The notes below the pieces were generated by a model, which ran no database searches, was not told the DNA's origin, and worked only from the letters and a program-made list of their open reading frames with translations. Both the position numbers and the translations under genes were made by a program. This document shows, piece after piece, positions 1 through 7,866 of a DNA stretch of 64,000 nucleotides. The number at the start of each line of letters is the position of its first letter. The stretch's first letter is position 1. The stretch comes from Candidatus Pacearchaeota archaeon. Lineage in GTDB: Archaea > Nanobdellota > Nanobdellia > UBA10117 > JABICX01. The DNA lies in the NCBI GenBank assembly GCA_017608025.1, contig JAFCGM010000003.1, forward strand, positions 1 to 64,000, written 5' to 3'.

Positions 1-556
1 TTCTGCAAGTTTTGAGCTCTTTTATTAAGTTATTTATTTGTGATTGTGTTGGTATTTTGATTAGTCCGCCAATTGCAACATTGAAAGGATGAACATCCCT
101 TCCTCCAATAACATTAACTATTTTGTTTCCGAGGCGCTTTAATTTCAATGCTCTTTGAACTTCTTTTTTGTATTTGTGGACTGCTTTCATTATTGAGTCA
201 ATTCCAAGGTAGTCTGGCAAAGCGAGAAAATAAAGGTGCATTGCATGGCTCTGAATGTGGCCGCCATACATTAAAACATCGCGAAGAATTTTTGTTTGTT
301 TTGAAACTTGAATTTTAAAAGCATCTTCAACTGCCTGAGTTGAGCAGATTGTGTGGGCTGGAGAGCAAATTCCGCAAATTCTTGAAACAATGTAAGGGAT
401 TTCTGTATAATCTTTTCCCTTTAAAAGACCTTCAAAATACCTACTTCCTTCAAATACATTAAGCTCTACTTTTCTGATTTTGTCTTTTTCAACTACAATA
501 TGCAGTTTTGCATGACCTTCTATTTTCGATATGCAATTTAGTTTTATTTCTGCCAT
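1..556 (-). CDS. [NiFe] hydrogenase large subunit, N-terminal part (cut by window edge)
   Basis: About 185 codons are readable from the ATG at 556 to the edge. The product is the catalytic subunit that holds the NiFe centre. Visible are IEGH at residues 12-15 and the first metal-binding pair RICGIC (Cys61, Cys64) followed by SPAH, the L1 signature of NiFe hydrogenases. The second Cys pair near the C-terminus lies outside the window. A purine-rich ribosome site (AGGAGAAAG) precedes the start. It follows the small-subunit gene in the same direction, 67 bp away, so the two form an operon. Style and gene order suggest a cytosolic group 3-type enzyme; this group assignment is inference. Confidence 0.9.
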   Translation of the reverse strand, partial: MAEIKLNCISKIEGHAKLHIVVEKDKIRKVELNVFEGSRYFEGLLKGKDYTEIPYIVSRICGICSPAHTICSTQAVEDAFKIQVSKQTKILRDVLMYGGHIQSHAMHLYFLALPDYLGIDSIMKAVHKYKKEVQRALKLKRLGNKIVNVIGGRDVHPFNVAIGGLIKIPTQSQINNLIKELKTCR

Positions 557-573
557 TGTCTTTCTCCTGAAAA

Positions 574-587
574 AACCCGCTAGGGTT
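574..587 (-). terminator. Hairpin plus T-run between hydrogenase small and large subunit genes
   Basis: On the minus strand AACCC-TAGC-GGGTT forms a 5-bp stem with a 4-nt loop, followed directly by a run of Ts just before the ribosome site of the large-subunit gene. A separate inverted repeat, GTTGCAT at 585-591 and ATGCAAC at 606-612, overlaps it. These could be an attenuator or processing signal within the operon. Function is not shown. Confidence 0.35.
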
Positions 588-623
588 GCATATACTTTTC
601 GCTTAATGCAACATATCTTTTTA

Positions 624-1094
624 TTATTTTCTCCATTTTTTCAAAAATCCTTTTAGTTCTGATTCAATTTGCTTTTTCTGAATTGGGCATCCAGAAATTT
701 CTTTGTCAACTTTTATGAAATTTTTTAGAGGCTGAGCATCTATTGAGTCATAAAGCATTTTTTGGTTGAAAACATATTTTTTCTTGCCTTCCTTGCCAAG
801 AATATTTGCCATTGCAGGAACTCCGCCAGTTGTAGCGCAAGCTCCAATTGCAATAAGATACTGTGATTTCTTCCTTATTTTCTTTAATTTCCGAACTTCT
901 CTTTTTGTTGTAATTGCGCCTTCAACAATTGCAAGGTCAAATTTTGATTCGCGGTTTTTTTCTTTTAAAAGATGAAAATACTGAACATCATATTTTTTCA
1001 GGATGTCAAGTATTTTTTCAATGTAGAGAATTGTAAACTGGCATCCTTGGCAGCAGGTGAATGAGAATATTCCGAGAAGTGGTTTCTTAGCCAT
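624..1094 (-). CDS. [NiFe] hydrogenase small subunit, short form
   Basis: 156 aa. This subunit carries the proximal iron-sulfur cluster that passes electrons to and from the large subunit. The four expected ligands are visible: Cys15 and Cys18 in CCQGCQ, Cys86 in GACATTGG and Cys136 in GCP. Family members with extra C-terminal clusters are usually about 230-280 aa; this one ends about 20 residues after the last proximal ligand, so it should hold a single [4Fe-4S] cluster. It is the upstream partner of the large-subunit gene. No signal peptide is seen, which suggests a cytosolic enzyme. Confidence 0.88.
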   Translation of the reverse strand: MAKKPLLGIFSFTCCQGCQFTILYIEKILDILKKYDVQYFHLLKEKNRESKFDLAIVEGAITTKREVRKLKKIRKKSQYLIAIGACATTGGVPAMANILGKEGKKKYVFNQKMLYDSIDAQPLKNFIKVDKEISGCPIQKKQIESELKGFLKKWRK

Positions 1095-1128
1095 GCATAA
1101 ACAACAATGTTAGATTATAAAAAAGTAA

Positions 1129-1163
1129 TGAAAAAATAAAAAATAAGTGCGCTTATGCGCACT
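1129..1163 (-). terminator. Strong hairpin/T-tract terminator overlapping the stop codon of the DsbA-like gene
   Basis: On the minus strand AGTGCGC-ATAA-GCGCACT is a perfect 7-bp, GC-rich stem with a 4-nt loop (1146-1163). It is followed by a T-rich tract broken by single As. The loop contains the TAA stop codon. It looks like a bacterial intrinsic terminator; archaeal polymerase normally terminates on T-tracts alone. Confidence 0.6.
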
Positions 1164-2250
1164 GAGCTTCATTTGTTGAATCAGAAGCTGTATAGCCAAA
1201 TCCTGGTGAATAAGTTGTTGTTGAAAGTTCTGTTTCACATTCTGCTGGAACATCTTCAAATGCTGAGCAGATTGTTGCTAGGTATGCTGCCGGACTTCTT
1301 GAGCTTTGGACTTGCTGTCCATTTATTACAAGAGTAGGACTTCCACCAACTTTATATTTTTCATTTAAGTCTTTGTAAATGTTAAATGGAGGGAATCTTC
1401 CACTAATCCAAATAGATTTGTCATTAATTACATTGTCAATGTCATACTCTTCATTTATTTTATTTATACAGGAATCCAGCATTTCAGTGTCAATATCTGC
1501 TTTTGCAAGACATGGTTCAGCTTCTCCGCTGTTAAGGAAGCATTTTAAGTAAGGCAAGAATTTGTCATTCTGCTCTTTTTGTATGCAGTACTGCCTTACT
1601 TGCTCTTTAACTTCCTTTTCTCCATGCATTGCATAGTAAACAAACCGGATATTAAAGTCAATTTCATCTCCAAGAGCTTCAACTGCAGGAATTATTCCTT
1701 TTTCTGCCTGAGTTCCGTAAGGGCAGTGTGACATTACAAACAATTCAACTTTAGGTATTTCTGATTTTGGAATGTTTGTTTGAGTTTGCTGAGTTTCTGT
1801 TTGAGGAGTTTGTGTTTCTGCTTGCTCAACTTTAGATATATCATATCCAGATGGGAACAATATTCTACCATCTTTAGTAATATAAGATGTGAATTGCGTG
1901 TTTTCAGGCGCAAGAGTTAGGTTAAATTTGTAAACTCCGTTTGTTTCTTCAATATCTGTAATTTCTATATCTGACTGTCCGTTCAAAAGATAATTTTCAA
2001 TAAACTCTTCTGCTGTTTGGGCTGCGGCGTTTCCACTTATTGAGTTAACTCCACCTCCAAAATACAAGAATGCGTTTCCAACTAAGCTTAAAGTAAGGAG
2101 AACTGCCAAAGTAAGGAGTATGCTTTTGCTTCGAGAAATTCTAATTTTCGGAAAATTTATTTCAAGTCGAATCTTTTTCTTTTGTTTGGTATGTTCTTCT
2201 TCATTTTTTTTATTATTTTCTTCATGATTGTTTTTTTCATCTTCTTCCAT
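1153..2250 (-). CDS. Membrane-anchored DsbA/thioredoxin-fold protein with a CPYG site
   Basis: 365 aa. A charged cytoplasmic tail (1-40) is followed by one membrane helix (about 43-66), a linker rich in Thr and Gln (about 143-163), and a DsbA-like thioredoxin-fold domain outside the cell. The active-site region reads FVMSHCPYGTQ (Cys176). The second Cys of the usual CxxC is replaced by Gly, so this may be a one-cysteine isomerase or reductase rather than an oxidase. Further cysteines (CIQK, KCFL, PCLA, SCINK, TICS, AECE) follow, and GGSPTLVINGQ is the cis-Pro region. It is a single gene ending in a strong hairpin. Confidence 0.8.
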   Translation of the reverse strand: MEEDEKNNHEENNKKNEEEHTKQKKKIRLEINFPKIRISRSKSILLTLAVLLTLSLVGNAFLYFGGGVNSISGNAAAQTAEEFIENYLLNGQSDIEITDIEETNGVYKFNLTLAPENTQFTSYITKDGRILFPSGYDISKVEQAETQTPQTETQQTQTNIPKSEIPKVELFVMSHCPYGTQAEKGIIPAVEALGDEIDFNIRFVYYAMHGEKEVKEQVRQYCIQKEQNDKFLPYLKCFLNSGEAEPCLAKADIDTEMLDSCINKINEEYDIDNVINDKSIWISGRFPPFNIYKDLNEKYKVGGSPTLVINGQQVQSSRSPAAYLATICSAFEDVPAECETELSTTTYSPGFGYTASDSTNEAQCA

Positions 2251-2369
2251 ATAAGCACACCTCTAGAATGCTATATTTGGTTTAATATCTTAAACTTTAA
2301 AAGAATTATGAAAAAAAACAGTGATTTTAAATAAAAAGAGTTTAAATACTTGGAATTTGAATTTATATT

Positions 2370-3014
2370 ATGGTGAAAATTGAAGATGTTAACATTACAT
2401 GGTTAGGGCATGCTGGATTTAAGATAAAAACCCCTTCAAACAAAATAATTTACATTGACCCTTATGTTATTAAAGATGAAAACATTGAAGCAGCAGACTA
2501 TATTCTAATAACTCATGACCACTATGACCATTTGTGCAAAGATACAATTAACAAATTGACAAAGCAAAATACTGAAATAATTGGAACACCTTCTTGCATA
2601 AGCAAAGCTGAAGGTAATTTACGAATTATGCCTAATGATGAAAAAAAGGTTTTTCCTGATTTTGAACTTTGGTCTGTTCCTGCATATAATCGGGAAAAGC
2701 AGTTTCATCCTCGCGGTTTTGTAAATGGGTATGTTCTTGTGTTTCCTACATTGACAATTTATCATGCAGGAGATACTGACTTTATTCCTGAAATGGAAAA
2801 ACTGAAAAAGTTTGACATTGACGTTGCACTTTTGCCTGTTGGAGGAACATATACAATGGATGTGCGGGAAGCAGTGAAAGCTGTAAGGGCAATAAAGCCA
2901 AAGAAAGTCTGGCCAATGCATTACGGAACAATTGAAGGAACTGAAGCTGACATAAACCAATTGAAACAGCTAATTAAAAACTACGAACTGAATGTAGAAG
3001 TGATAACTGAATAG
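2370..3014 (+). CDS. UlaG-like metallo-beta-lactamase-fold hydrolase
   Basis: 214 aa, the usual length for the UlaG/UPF0173 family of metal-dependent hydrolases. Visible are WLGHAGF near the N-terminus, the metal motif THDHYDH (His49, His51, Asp53, His54), HAGDTD (about 137-142) and the late motif PMHYGT. The substrate cannot be read from sequence; the family acts on lactones and other cyclic esters. A TATA-like TTTAAATAC lies about 25-30 bp before the ATG, suggesting a nearly leaderless transcript. The frame stays open for 57 further codons after the TAG stop (see next entry). Confidence 0.85.
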   Translation: MVKIEDVNITWLGHAGFKIKTPSNKIIYIDPYVIKDENIEAADYILITHDHYDHLCKDTINKLTKQNTEIIGTPSCISKAEGNLRIMPNDEKKVFPDFELWSVPAYNREKQFHPRGFVNGYVLVFPTLTIYHAGDTDFIPEMEKLKKFDIDVALLPVGGTYTMDVREAVKAVRAIKPKKVWPMHYGTIEGTEADINQLKQLIKNYELNVEVITE

Positions 3015-3188
3015 AATAAAGAAGCACTTAAACTAAAATTAAAAGAATTGGAATTAATAGTTAATAAAGAAACTAAATTAGCACATTCAGGCATGTCCAA
3101 ATTTTATGTAGATATAAAAGCATATGGATATCCTGAGATTGTTCATGCAATAGGCAAACAGATATGGGACAGCATACCGAATTATTGA
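3015..3188 (+). other. Open coding-like stretch in frame behind the UlaG-like gene's TAG stop
   Basis: Directly after the TAG at 3012-3014 the same frame reads on for 57 codons to TGA at 3186-3188. The composition is protein-like: a Lys/Glu/Leu-rich helical start, then FYVDIKAYGYPEIVHAIGKQ. An internal ATG lies at 3093. It overlaps the end of the aIF2-gamma gene on the other strand by 7 bp. It may be a remnant of another gene's C-terminus, a small gene without a clear start, or a readthrough extension. I do not recognise the sequence. Confidence 0.4.
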
Positions 3189-4381
3189 ATAACTCCAAAA
3201 CCAATCAAGTGCCATCTGTTTCCAATTCGTCTTGAAAGTGCAACTTTTGTTCCTTTATGTGCACAGATCGGTCTTCTTAAGACAAGCCGTGAAATGCTGT
3301 TTTTTCCAACTGAAGTTACAATGCCAATTGTTGTTGATGTGCCAATTGAAACCATTAATGGTTCGCGCGTAATAAGGTTCTTAATTTTTATGTTTTCCTT
3401 GACTCCAATAACATTGTCAAAAAGGTTTGTTTTTAGTTCAATAGAATTATGCACTGGCGGCAGTTTTCCCTTTATTCCTGCTACGTTGCCGACAAGAGCA
3501 TCACCTTTTGTCATATTAGGATCAAGTGTTGTTGAAAATGCTATTGAACCGCCTGGACCTTTTTCATCTACAAAATTTGAGCCTACAACTATGCTTTTTA
3601 TTTCCGAAATTACCGGCTTCCAGGTTTCCTGATTTCTTTCTTCGATTTTTATTCCTGGTCGAAGTTCTATTTTGTCCCCTTTTCTGAATTTTCCAGAAAC
3701 AATTGCTCCGCCAATTACACCGCCAGAGATGTTTTTTATTTCTGTTCCTGGCTTGTTAATGTCAAAGCTTCGGGCAATGAGCATTTCAGGATCTTTTGAA
3801 GAATCTCTTTTTGGAGTTGGCATAAACTCCTCAATTGCTTCAAGCAGCAAATTAATATTAACTTTCTTTTGAGCAGAAATAGGAATTATTGGAACTTCAA
3901 ATCCAAGAGTTTCCGTAACAAAAGACTTAATCTGCTTGTAATTTTCCAAAGCATCTTTTTTTGTAACTAAGTCAATCTTGTTTTGAACAACTATGATTTT
4001 TTTAATTCCAAGAATTTTCAGAGCAGCCAAATGCTCTTGTGTTTGCGGTTGAGGGCAGGGCTCATTTGCTGAAATCAAAAGCAGAGCAGCATCAACAATT
4101 GCCGCACCGGAAATCATTACAGCCATAAGTGTTTCATGTCCTGGAGCATCAATAAGAGAAACCCTTCGAACAAGCGTTCCTTTTTTTTCTGTTGTAAATT
4201 TGTTTTTATTCTTGTAAATGTCAATATCAGCATAACCTAATTTAATTGTAATTCCTCGCTTTAATTCTTCAGAGTGAGTGTCCACCCACTTTCCAGAAAG
4301 TGCGGCAGTAAGCGTAGTCTTACCATGGTCTACATGACCTACCAAGCCAATGTTCATTTCAGGTAATACTGCTTTTGCCAT
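3182..4381 (-). CDS. eif2g: Translation initiation factor 2 subunit gamma (aIF2-gamma)
   Basis: 399 aa, normal family length. It is the GTPase core of the complex that brings initiator Met-tRNA to the small ribosomal subunit. G1 is GHVDHGKTT (15-23), the switch region contains RGITIKLGYAD, G3 is DAPGH and G4 is NKID. Domains II and III follow with RSFDINKPGTE and VGTSTTIG. The zinc-knuckle cysteines found in many archaeal forms between switch I and G3 are absent here; an intervening KNKNKFTTEKK segment takes their place. Confidence 0.95.
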   Translation of the reverse strand: MAKAVLPEMNIGLVGHVDHGKTTLTAALSGKWVDTHSEELKRGITIKLGYADIDIYKNKNKFTTEKKGTLVRRVSLIDAPGHETLMAVMISGAAIVDAALLLISANEPCPQPQTQEHLAALKILGIKKIIVVQNKIDLVTKKDALENYKQIKSFVTETLGFEVPIIPISAQKKVNINLLLEAIEEFMPTPKRDSSKDPEMLIARSFDINKPGTEIKNISGGVIGGAIVSGKFRKGDKIELRPGIKIEERNQETWKPVISEIKSIVVGSNFVDEKGPGGSIAFSTTLDPNMTKGDALVGNVAGIKGKLPPVHNSIELKTNLFDNVIGVKENIKIKNLITREPLMVSIGTSTTIGIVTSVGKNSISRLVLRRPICAHKGTKVALSRRIGNRWHLIGFGVIQ

Positions 4382-4427
4382 TTTGAAATGTTAAAAATAT
4401 GCCTTTAAAAGAGTTTGGATATGAGCT

Positions 4428-4880
4428 TTATTTATTCATCAATATGCTTTTTAGGTCTATTGCAAATTGAAAGTATTTTTCTCTTTGTCTTTTATGAAGT
4501 GATGCTGTTCCGCGATTAGCTAACTGATATGTTAATACTGGCGTGTTTGCAGACTTCTCTATCCAAATTTCGTGATTTGAATATTTCTTAATATATTCTT
4601 CTATGCTAATATTTTTAAAATCAATAATAATTTCTTCTTGACCATAATCATCCCATAAATATGTTCTATGCCCTACATCATCAAATATTTTATCTGCTAG
4701 TTCTGTTATTTCCTCTAAATCCAGATTTAATTTTGTTTTTGATTCTATGTGTTTTAGTGCAACATCCATAATTCTAATGTGTAGTCGTTCAATACCCCTG
4801 TAATCTGTTAATTGGGGAACTTTCTTTGGCCCAAATGGAGGAAATTCTTTCTCAAACATTTCTCTAAGTAAATTAACCAT
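4428..4880 (-). CDS. Hypothetical protein, 150 aa
   Basis: No family recognised. It is mainly helical, with an acidic middle containing DDVGHRTYLWDDYGQEE and a C-terminal part with TYQLANRG and HKRQREKYFQFA. No membrane segment or signal. It starts one base after the stop codon of the CYTH-domain gene, so the two are almost certainly co-transcribed and perhaps work together. Confidence 0.6.
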   Translation of the reverse strand: MVNLLREMFEKEFPPFGPKKVPQLTDYRGIERLHIRIMDVALKHIESKTKLNLDLEEITELADKIFDDVGHRTYLWDDYGQEEIIIDFKNISIEEYIKKYSNHEIWIEKSANTPVLTYQLANRGTASLHKRQREKYFQFAIDLKSILMNK

Positions 4881-4881
4881 T

Positions 4882-5406
4882 TTATACTAACGTCTTCCAG
4901 TTTTCCTTGTAATATACATATCTTTCATCAAAAACATGTTTTGGAGTAATTTCAACCCCAAGCTCATCCATTTTCTTTTTTAAGAAATCTCTTACATTAT
5001 CAGTGTTTTCTTCATCACTAACTTGCTCAAGTTCAATAATATATCCATACCCTTTTGTATGGTCAAGACAAACCTTAATTCCATTCCAGTCAAACTCTTT
5101 CCGATGCCTGAACCATTTTATCTCAATACTGTATCCCAGCGCAGAAAACAATAGCTCTAATTTGTCAAAATCCTCTTTTGGCAGTTTCACTTCAATTTCT
5201 TCCCGTGCATCTTCGTGAATCAAACCTTTTTTCAGCCAAATCTTAGAGCAGTCATCTGCTTTCTGAATCCTTAAATCCTGTTCAGAGTCAAAATAGTGTG
5301 TCTCCTGATTAACATCCCTAATTAAATCAGAACTGCTCATAAAAAAGTCCATCAGCTCTTTGTATTTCTTTTCAGAAATAAAGCTCCGAATCTCCACTTC
5401 TATCAT
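4882..5406 (-). CDS. CYTH-domain protein (class IV adenylate cyclase / thiamine-triphosphatase fold)
   Basis: 174 aa. The N-terminal EVEIR (residues 3-7) matches the ExExK-type signature of the CYTH fold, and alternating charged strands follow: RIQK, IWLKKG, EEIEVKLP, FRHRKEFDW, VCLDHTKGYGYIIELEQV. These line the cation-dependent tunnel that binds triphosphate-containing substrates. Whether it is a cyclase, a triphosphatase or an RNA-end enzyme cannot be told. First gene of a two-gene unit with the 150-aa unknown. Confidence 0.82.
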   Translation of the reverse strand: MIEVEIRSFISEKKYKELMDFFMSSSDLIRDVNQETHYFDSEQDLRIQKADDCSKIWLKKGLIHEDAREEIEVKLPKEDFDKLELLFSALGYSIEIKWFRHRKEFDWNGIKVCLDHTKGYGYIIELEQVSDEENTDNVRDFLKKKMDELGVEITPKHVFDERYVYYKENWKTLV

Positions 5407-5474
5407 AAAACTAACTAAAAATCTAGAATATAAAAGAATTTGTATAGCGAATTTCTTAAATTTTTTAGAAAAAA

Positions 5475-5651
5475 TTAGGCTACTGCCTTCTTTTCTTTTC
5501 TTTTGATTCTAAAGTGCTTGTTGCCGCACTTTTTGCAGATTAGCTTTCCAGTTCTTACCTTAGATATGTCTGCTTTGTTAATTGTCTTGCATTTCCTGCA
5601 TACCCATTTCCGGTGAAATAATCTTGCTTCAGCTTCTGGTATTCTTGCCAT
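5475..5651 (-). CDS. rpl40e: Ribosomal protein eL40
   Basis: 58 aa. It begins MARIPEAEARLFHRKW and carries a zinc ribbon CRKC...CKKC, ending in a basic tail RIKRKEKKAVA. Length and layout match archaeal eL40, a large-subunit protein. It lies 42 bp after the aIF5A gene on the same strand, so it probably belongs to one translation operon. Confidence 0.85.
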   Translation of the reverse strand: MARIPEAEARLFHRKWVCRKCKTINKADISKVRTGKLICKKCGNKHFRIKRKEKKAVA

Positions 5652-5693
5652 TTTGATTATCTAAAAACCTTATTTTGTAGTTTTTAAGTCTTT

Positions 5694-6086
5694 TTATTTT
5701 ACTTGCTTGAGAATTTTTTCTCCCATAATGTCCCAGTAAACTATATTGCTACCTTCCTTGACTTCTCCTTTAAGTTCATCAGGAACATCAATACTAAATG
5801 TTTCATAGGTTTCAGAATCCATTATCTGAGCTGAATTTCCTGAAACAGACAAAACCTGAGCGTCTTTCTTGTCAATTATAGGAACTTGGACTTTTTCGTG
5901 ACCAGTAATTATAACTTGCTTTTTTGAGTTTCCAATAATTGTGGTTGCTTCTACTCGATACTTTGCGTGACCGTGCTTTCCTGGTGCAGACCTTTGCATT
6001 TTTTTGATTACACATGCTTCCCCGTCAAGAACAATATATCGTCCTTCTTTGAGTTTTGAAATTTCTTCATTAATAATTCCTGCCAT
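5694..6086 (-). CDS. eif5a: Translation factor aIF5A
   Basis: 130 aa, full length. It rescues ribosomes stalled at difficult peptide bonds. The hypusine loop reads SAPGKHGHAK with the modifiable lysine at 37, followed by an OB-fold C-terminal domain ending in KILKQVK. No deoxyhypusine synthase gene is in the window. It is upstream of eL40 in the same direction. Confidence 0.95.
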   Translation of the reverse strand: MAGIINEEISKLKEGRYIVLDGEACVIKKMQRSAPGKHGHAKYRVEATTIIGNSKKQVIITGHEKVQVPIIDKKDAQVLSVSGNSAQIMDSETYETFSIDVPDELKGEVKEGSNIVYWDIMGEKILKQVK

Positions 6087-6199
6087 AATATCACCGAAGT
6101 AATAATTAAGAATAGTTTCTTGGTTTTAAAAAGTTTACCTTATTTTTCTAAATACTTTTCTATTAAAATTCAACAAATTAAACAAAAACTTTATTGTAT

Positions 6200-6559
6200 T
6201 TAAGAATAAGAGTTTATGCTGTTTTTGTATTCTGGCACTTGGTCAATTCTTGTTCCTGAACGGACATCTCTTTCTGTTTCCAAATCATATGTTGTTCGGC
6301 CATAATGAGCTTGATATATATGACCTGCTTCATGGTTTATTATCTGGTCTTTTTTCTCATACCACATTGCCTTATAGTTTAGCGTAATTGTGTTTTCAAA
6401 TGGCTTGGCAAAAGCCAAAACTCTTGAATTTCTGCCAAGTGAAAAAGAATAAGTGTCATTAGAAATTTTGGGCGGCGCTGAATACAATGAGTATTGAATG
6501 TTTGAATTACTGCTGGAGTTTTCAGCAAGAAGCTTTTTTTCAAGAGATTCAATTTTCAT
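6200..6559 (-). CDS. Small putative zinc metallopeptidase with HEAGH motif
   Basis: 119 aa. HEAGH (His76, Glu77, His80) in IINHEAGHIYQAHYG has the HExxH form of zinc metallopeptidases. A glutamate in LETERD 20 or so residues later could be the third ligand. The first 60 residues are Ser/Asn-rich without a clear signal peptide. Much shorter than known HExxH peptidase families, so it is either a minimal enzyme or an inactive relative. Lies between aIF5A and histone, all on the minus strand. Confidence 0.55.
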   Translation of the reverse strand: MKIESLEKKLLAENSSSNSNIQYSLYSAPPKISNDTYSFSLGRNSRVLAFAKPFENTITLNYKAMWYEKKDQIINHEAGHIYQAHYGRTTYDLETERDVRSGTRIDQVPEYKNSINSYS

Positions 6560-6606
6560 ATGCTAATTTTAAGAAGAAAGTTTATAAGAATTTTGAAATT
6601 TCAGAA

Positions 6607-6807
6607 CTATTTTTTCAAAGCAAGATTTATGTCTTCTTCTCTTACTGTTTTTCGTCCGGCATGCTTTGAGAACATTACTGCTTTTTTTCCAAGGTCTTTA
6701 GCAAGCTTTTCAAGCTCCTTTCTAAGGGCGTTTTTAGCAGAATCAGAAACTCTTTTTGCACCTGCTTTTTTCAAAAGCTTTTCCATGGAAGAAAGGGAAA
6801 TGTCCAT
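6607..6807 (-). CDS. Archaeal histone
   Basis: 66 aa, a single histone fold with no tail: helix 1 about residues 7-14, RVSDSAKNALRKELEKLAK as the long central helix, and GRKTVREEDINLALKK as the third helix. The RKTVxxEDIxLA ending is the standard archaeal histone signature. It packs DNA as dimers or longer fibres. A TATA-like element (CTATATACTACAG region, about 6815-6830) precedes the ATG closely. Confidence 0.93.
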   Translation of the reverse strand: MDISLSSMEKLLKKAGAKRVSDSAKNALRKELEKLAKDLGKKAVMFSKHAGRKTVREEDINLALKK

Positions 6808-6906
6808 ATTATATACTGTAGTATATAGTATTTAAAGATTTAGATAATAAAAAAATAAAAATAAAAAACAGAATTTTTTGAGAATTAATTTAATAATTTG
6901 CTCAAA

Positions 6907-7134
6907 TTACTCTTCAGCTTCGTCGTCTTCAGAATCAGAACTTTCTGATCTTTTTACATTAACTGCTTTAAGACCTCTGTCTCCTTTTTCACCATCAAAA
7001 GTTACAGAGTCATTTTCATTCAAACGAGTTCCTTCTTTAAGTGCGCTCATATGAACGAAATAATCTTTTCCATCATCTCCAGCTATAAATCCATAGCCGT
7101 TTCTTTCACTAAAAAACTTTACTTTTCCTTTCAT
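6907..7134 (-). CDS. cspA: Cold-shock domain protein (CspA-like)
   Basis: 75 aa. RNA-binding motifs RNP1 (NGYGFI) and RNP2 (YFVHMSAL) of the cold-shock domain are both present, followed by [17 protein letters not shown]. The last 13 residues are acidic and serine-rich ([13 protein letters not shown]), which is unusual for bacterial CspA. It binds single-stranded RNA or DNA as an RNA chaperone. The family is mainly bacterial and was presumably acquired by transfer. Confidence 0.93.
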   Translation of the reverse strand: MKGKVKFFSERNGYGFIAGDDGKDYFVHMSALKEGTRLNENDSVTFDGEKGDRGLKAVNVKRSESSDSEDDEAEE

Positions 7135-7195
7135 TTTACTTACCTGGGCTTTTGCCCATAGAAATCTTGTTTGTTGGGTTTTTAAAGGCTTCTAT

Positions 7196-7513
7196 TTAAG
7201 AAATGCAGCTTCCTGGCCTATATCCAAGGGATTCTGCTTCTTGAGTTGAATCAAAACACAATCGATTTTCTGGCAAAATAGCAAGGGCATAATTGCAGTC
7301 GCATTCATGATAGACATTTGAATTTGCTGAGCCAATATATTTTGCTGAATTTGGACAACCCAATTTCTGGCAAGAAACAAGTTTATCCTCTTTAACACTA
7401 ATAATTCCTGTGTCGCGGAGAGCGTCAGCAACAAAGAAAATTCCAATTACAAAGCCGATAATTAGCAAAGTAAAAACTGCAGTTATTATCTTGAGTTTTT
7501 TTGCTTTTCTCAT
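7196..7513 (-). CDS. Membrane-anchored protein with Ada-like metal-binding domain
   Basis: 105 aa. One N-terminal membrane helix (about 9-29) precedes a small domain reading YIGSANSNVYHECDCNYALA, then PENRLCFDSTQEAESLGYRPG. This matches the Ada-type zinc-binding fold often found beside secreted nucleases and metallo-beta-lactamase proteins. Cysteines CQKLGC lie between helix and domain. Its start codon overlaps the stop of the preceding two-helix protein gene by 4 bp, so both are translated from one message. Function unknown beyond metal binding. Confidence 0.7.
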   Translation of the reverse strand: MRKAKKLKIITAVFTLLIIGFVIGIFFVADALRDTGIISVKEDKLVSCQKLGCPNSAKYIGSANSNVYHECDCNYALAILPENRLCFDSTQEAESLGYRPGSCIS

Positions 7514-7734
7514 CTCATTCTTGGTCCTGTTTTCACTCTTACAAGAAGCTTAACTATTTTTGAATATCCAGCAAGTGCAAGGCCAACAATAATCATAACA
7601 AGATATACCCACCATTTTGAAACTGCGTCAAGAATAAGCAAGTCATAAAGCCATTTTCCAGAGCCAATAAAAAGAAAAATAAGTCCTAAAACCTGAATTA
7701 TTATATTCTGATTTTTAATAAGCAATTTAGTCAT
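7510..7734 (-). CDS. Small membrane protein, two helices
   Basis: 74 aa. Two membrane helices, about residues 10-28 and 40-58, with a basic C-terminus (RVKTGPRMR). No family recognised. It is the first gene of a two-gene unit with the Ada-like domain protein (4-bp overlap ATGA), which suggests that both act at the same membrane. Confidence 0.6.
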   Translation of the reverse strand: MTKLLIKNQNIIIQVLGLIFLFIGSGKWLYDLLILDAVSKWWVYLVMIIVGLALAGYSKIVKLLVRVKTGPRMR

Positions 7735-7866
7735 AACTAAAATTAGTTTTTCAAAAATAAAAGAGTTTTGGAAACTTACAAAAGCAAATTAAAAATCCCG
7801 ATATGTGAATATAACAAAATAATTAAAAGTATTTTTAAATTTTTAATTTTTAAATTAGAACTGCAA

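Noticed and set aside
766-975. Open frames opposite real genes across the window (this and dozens of others)
   Set aside because: They lie antisense to or out of frame with clearly recognised genes and have no protein features of their own.
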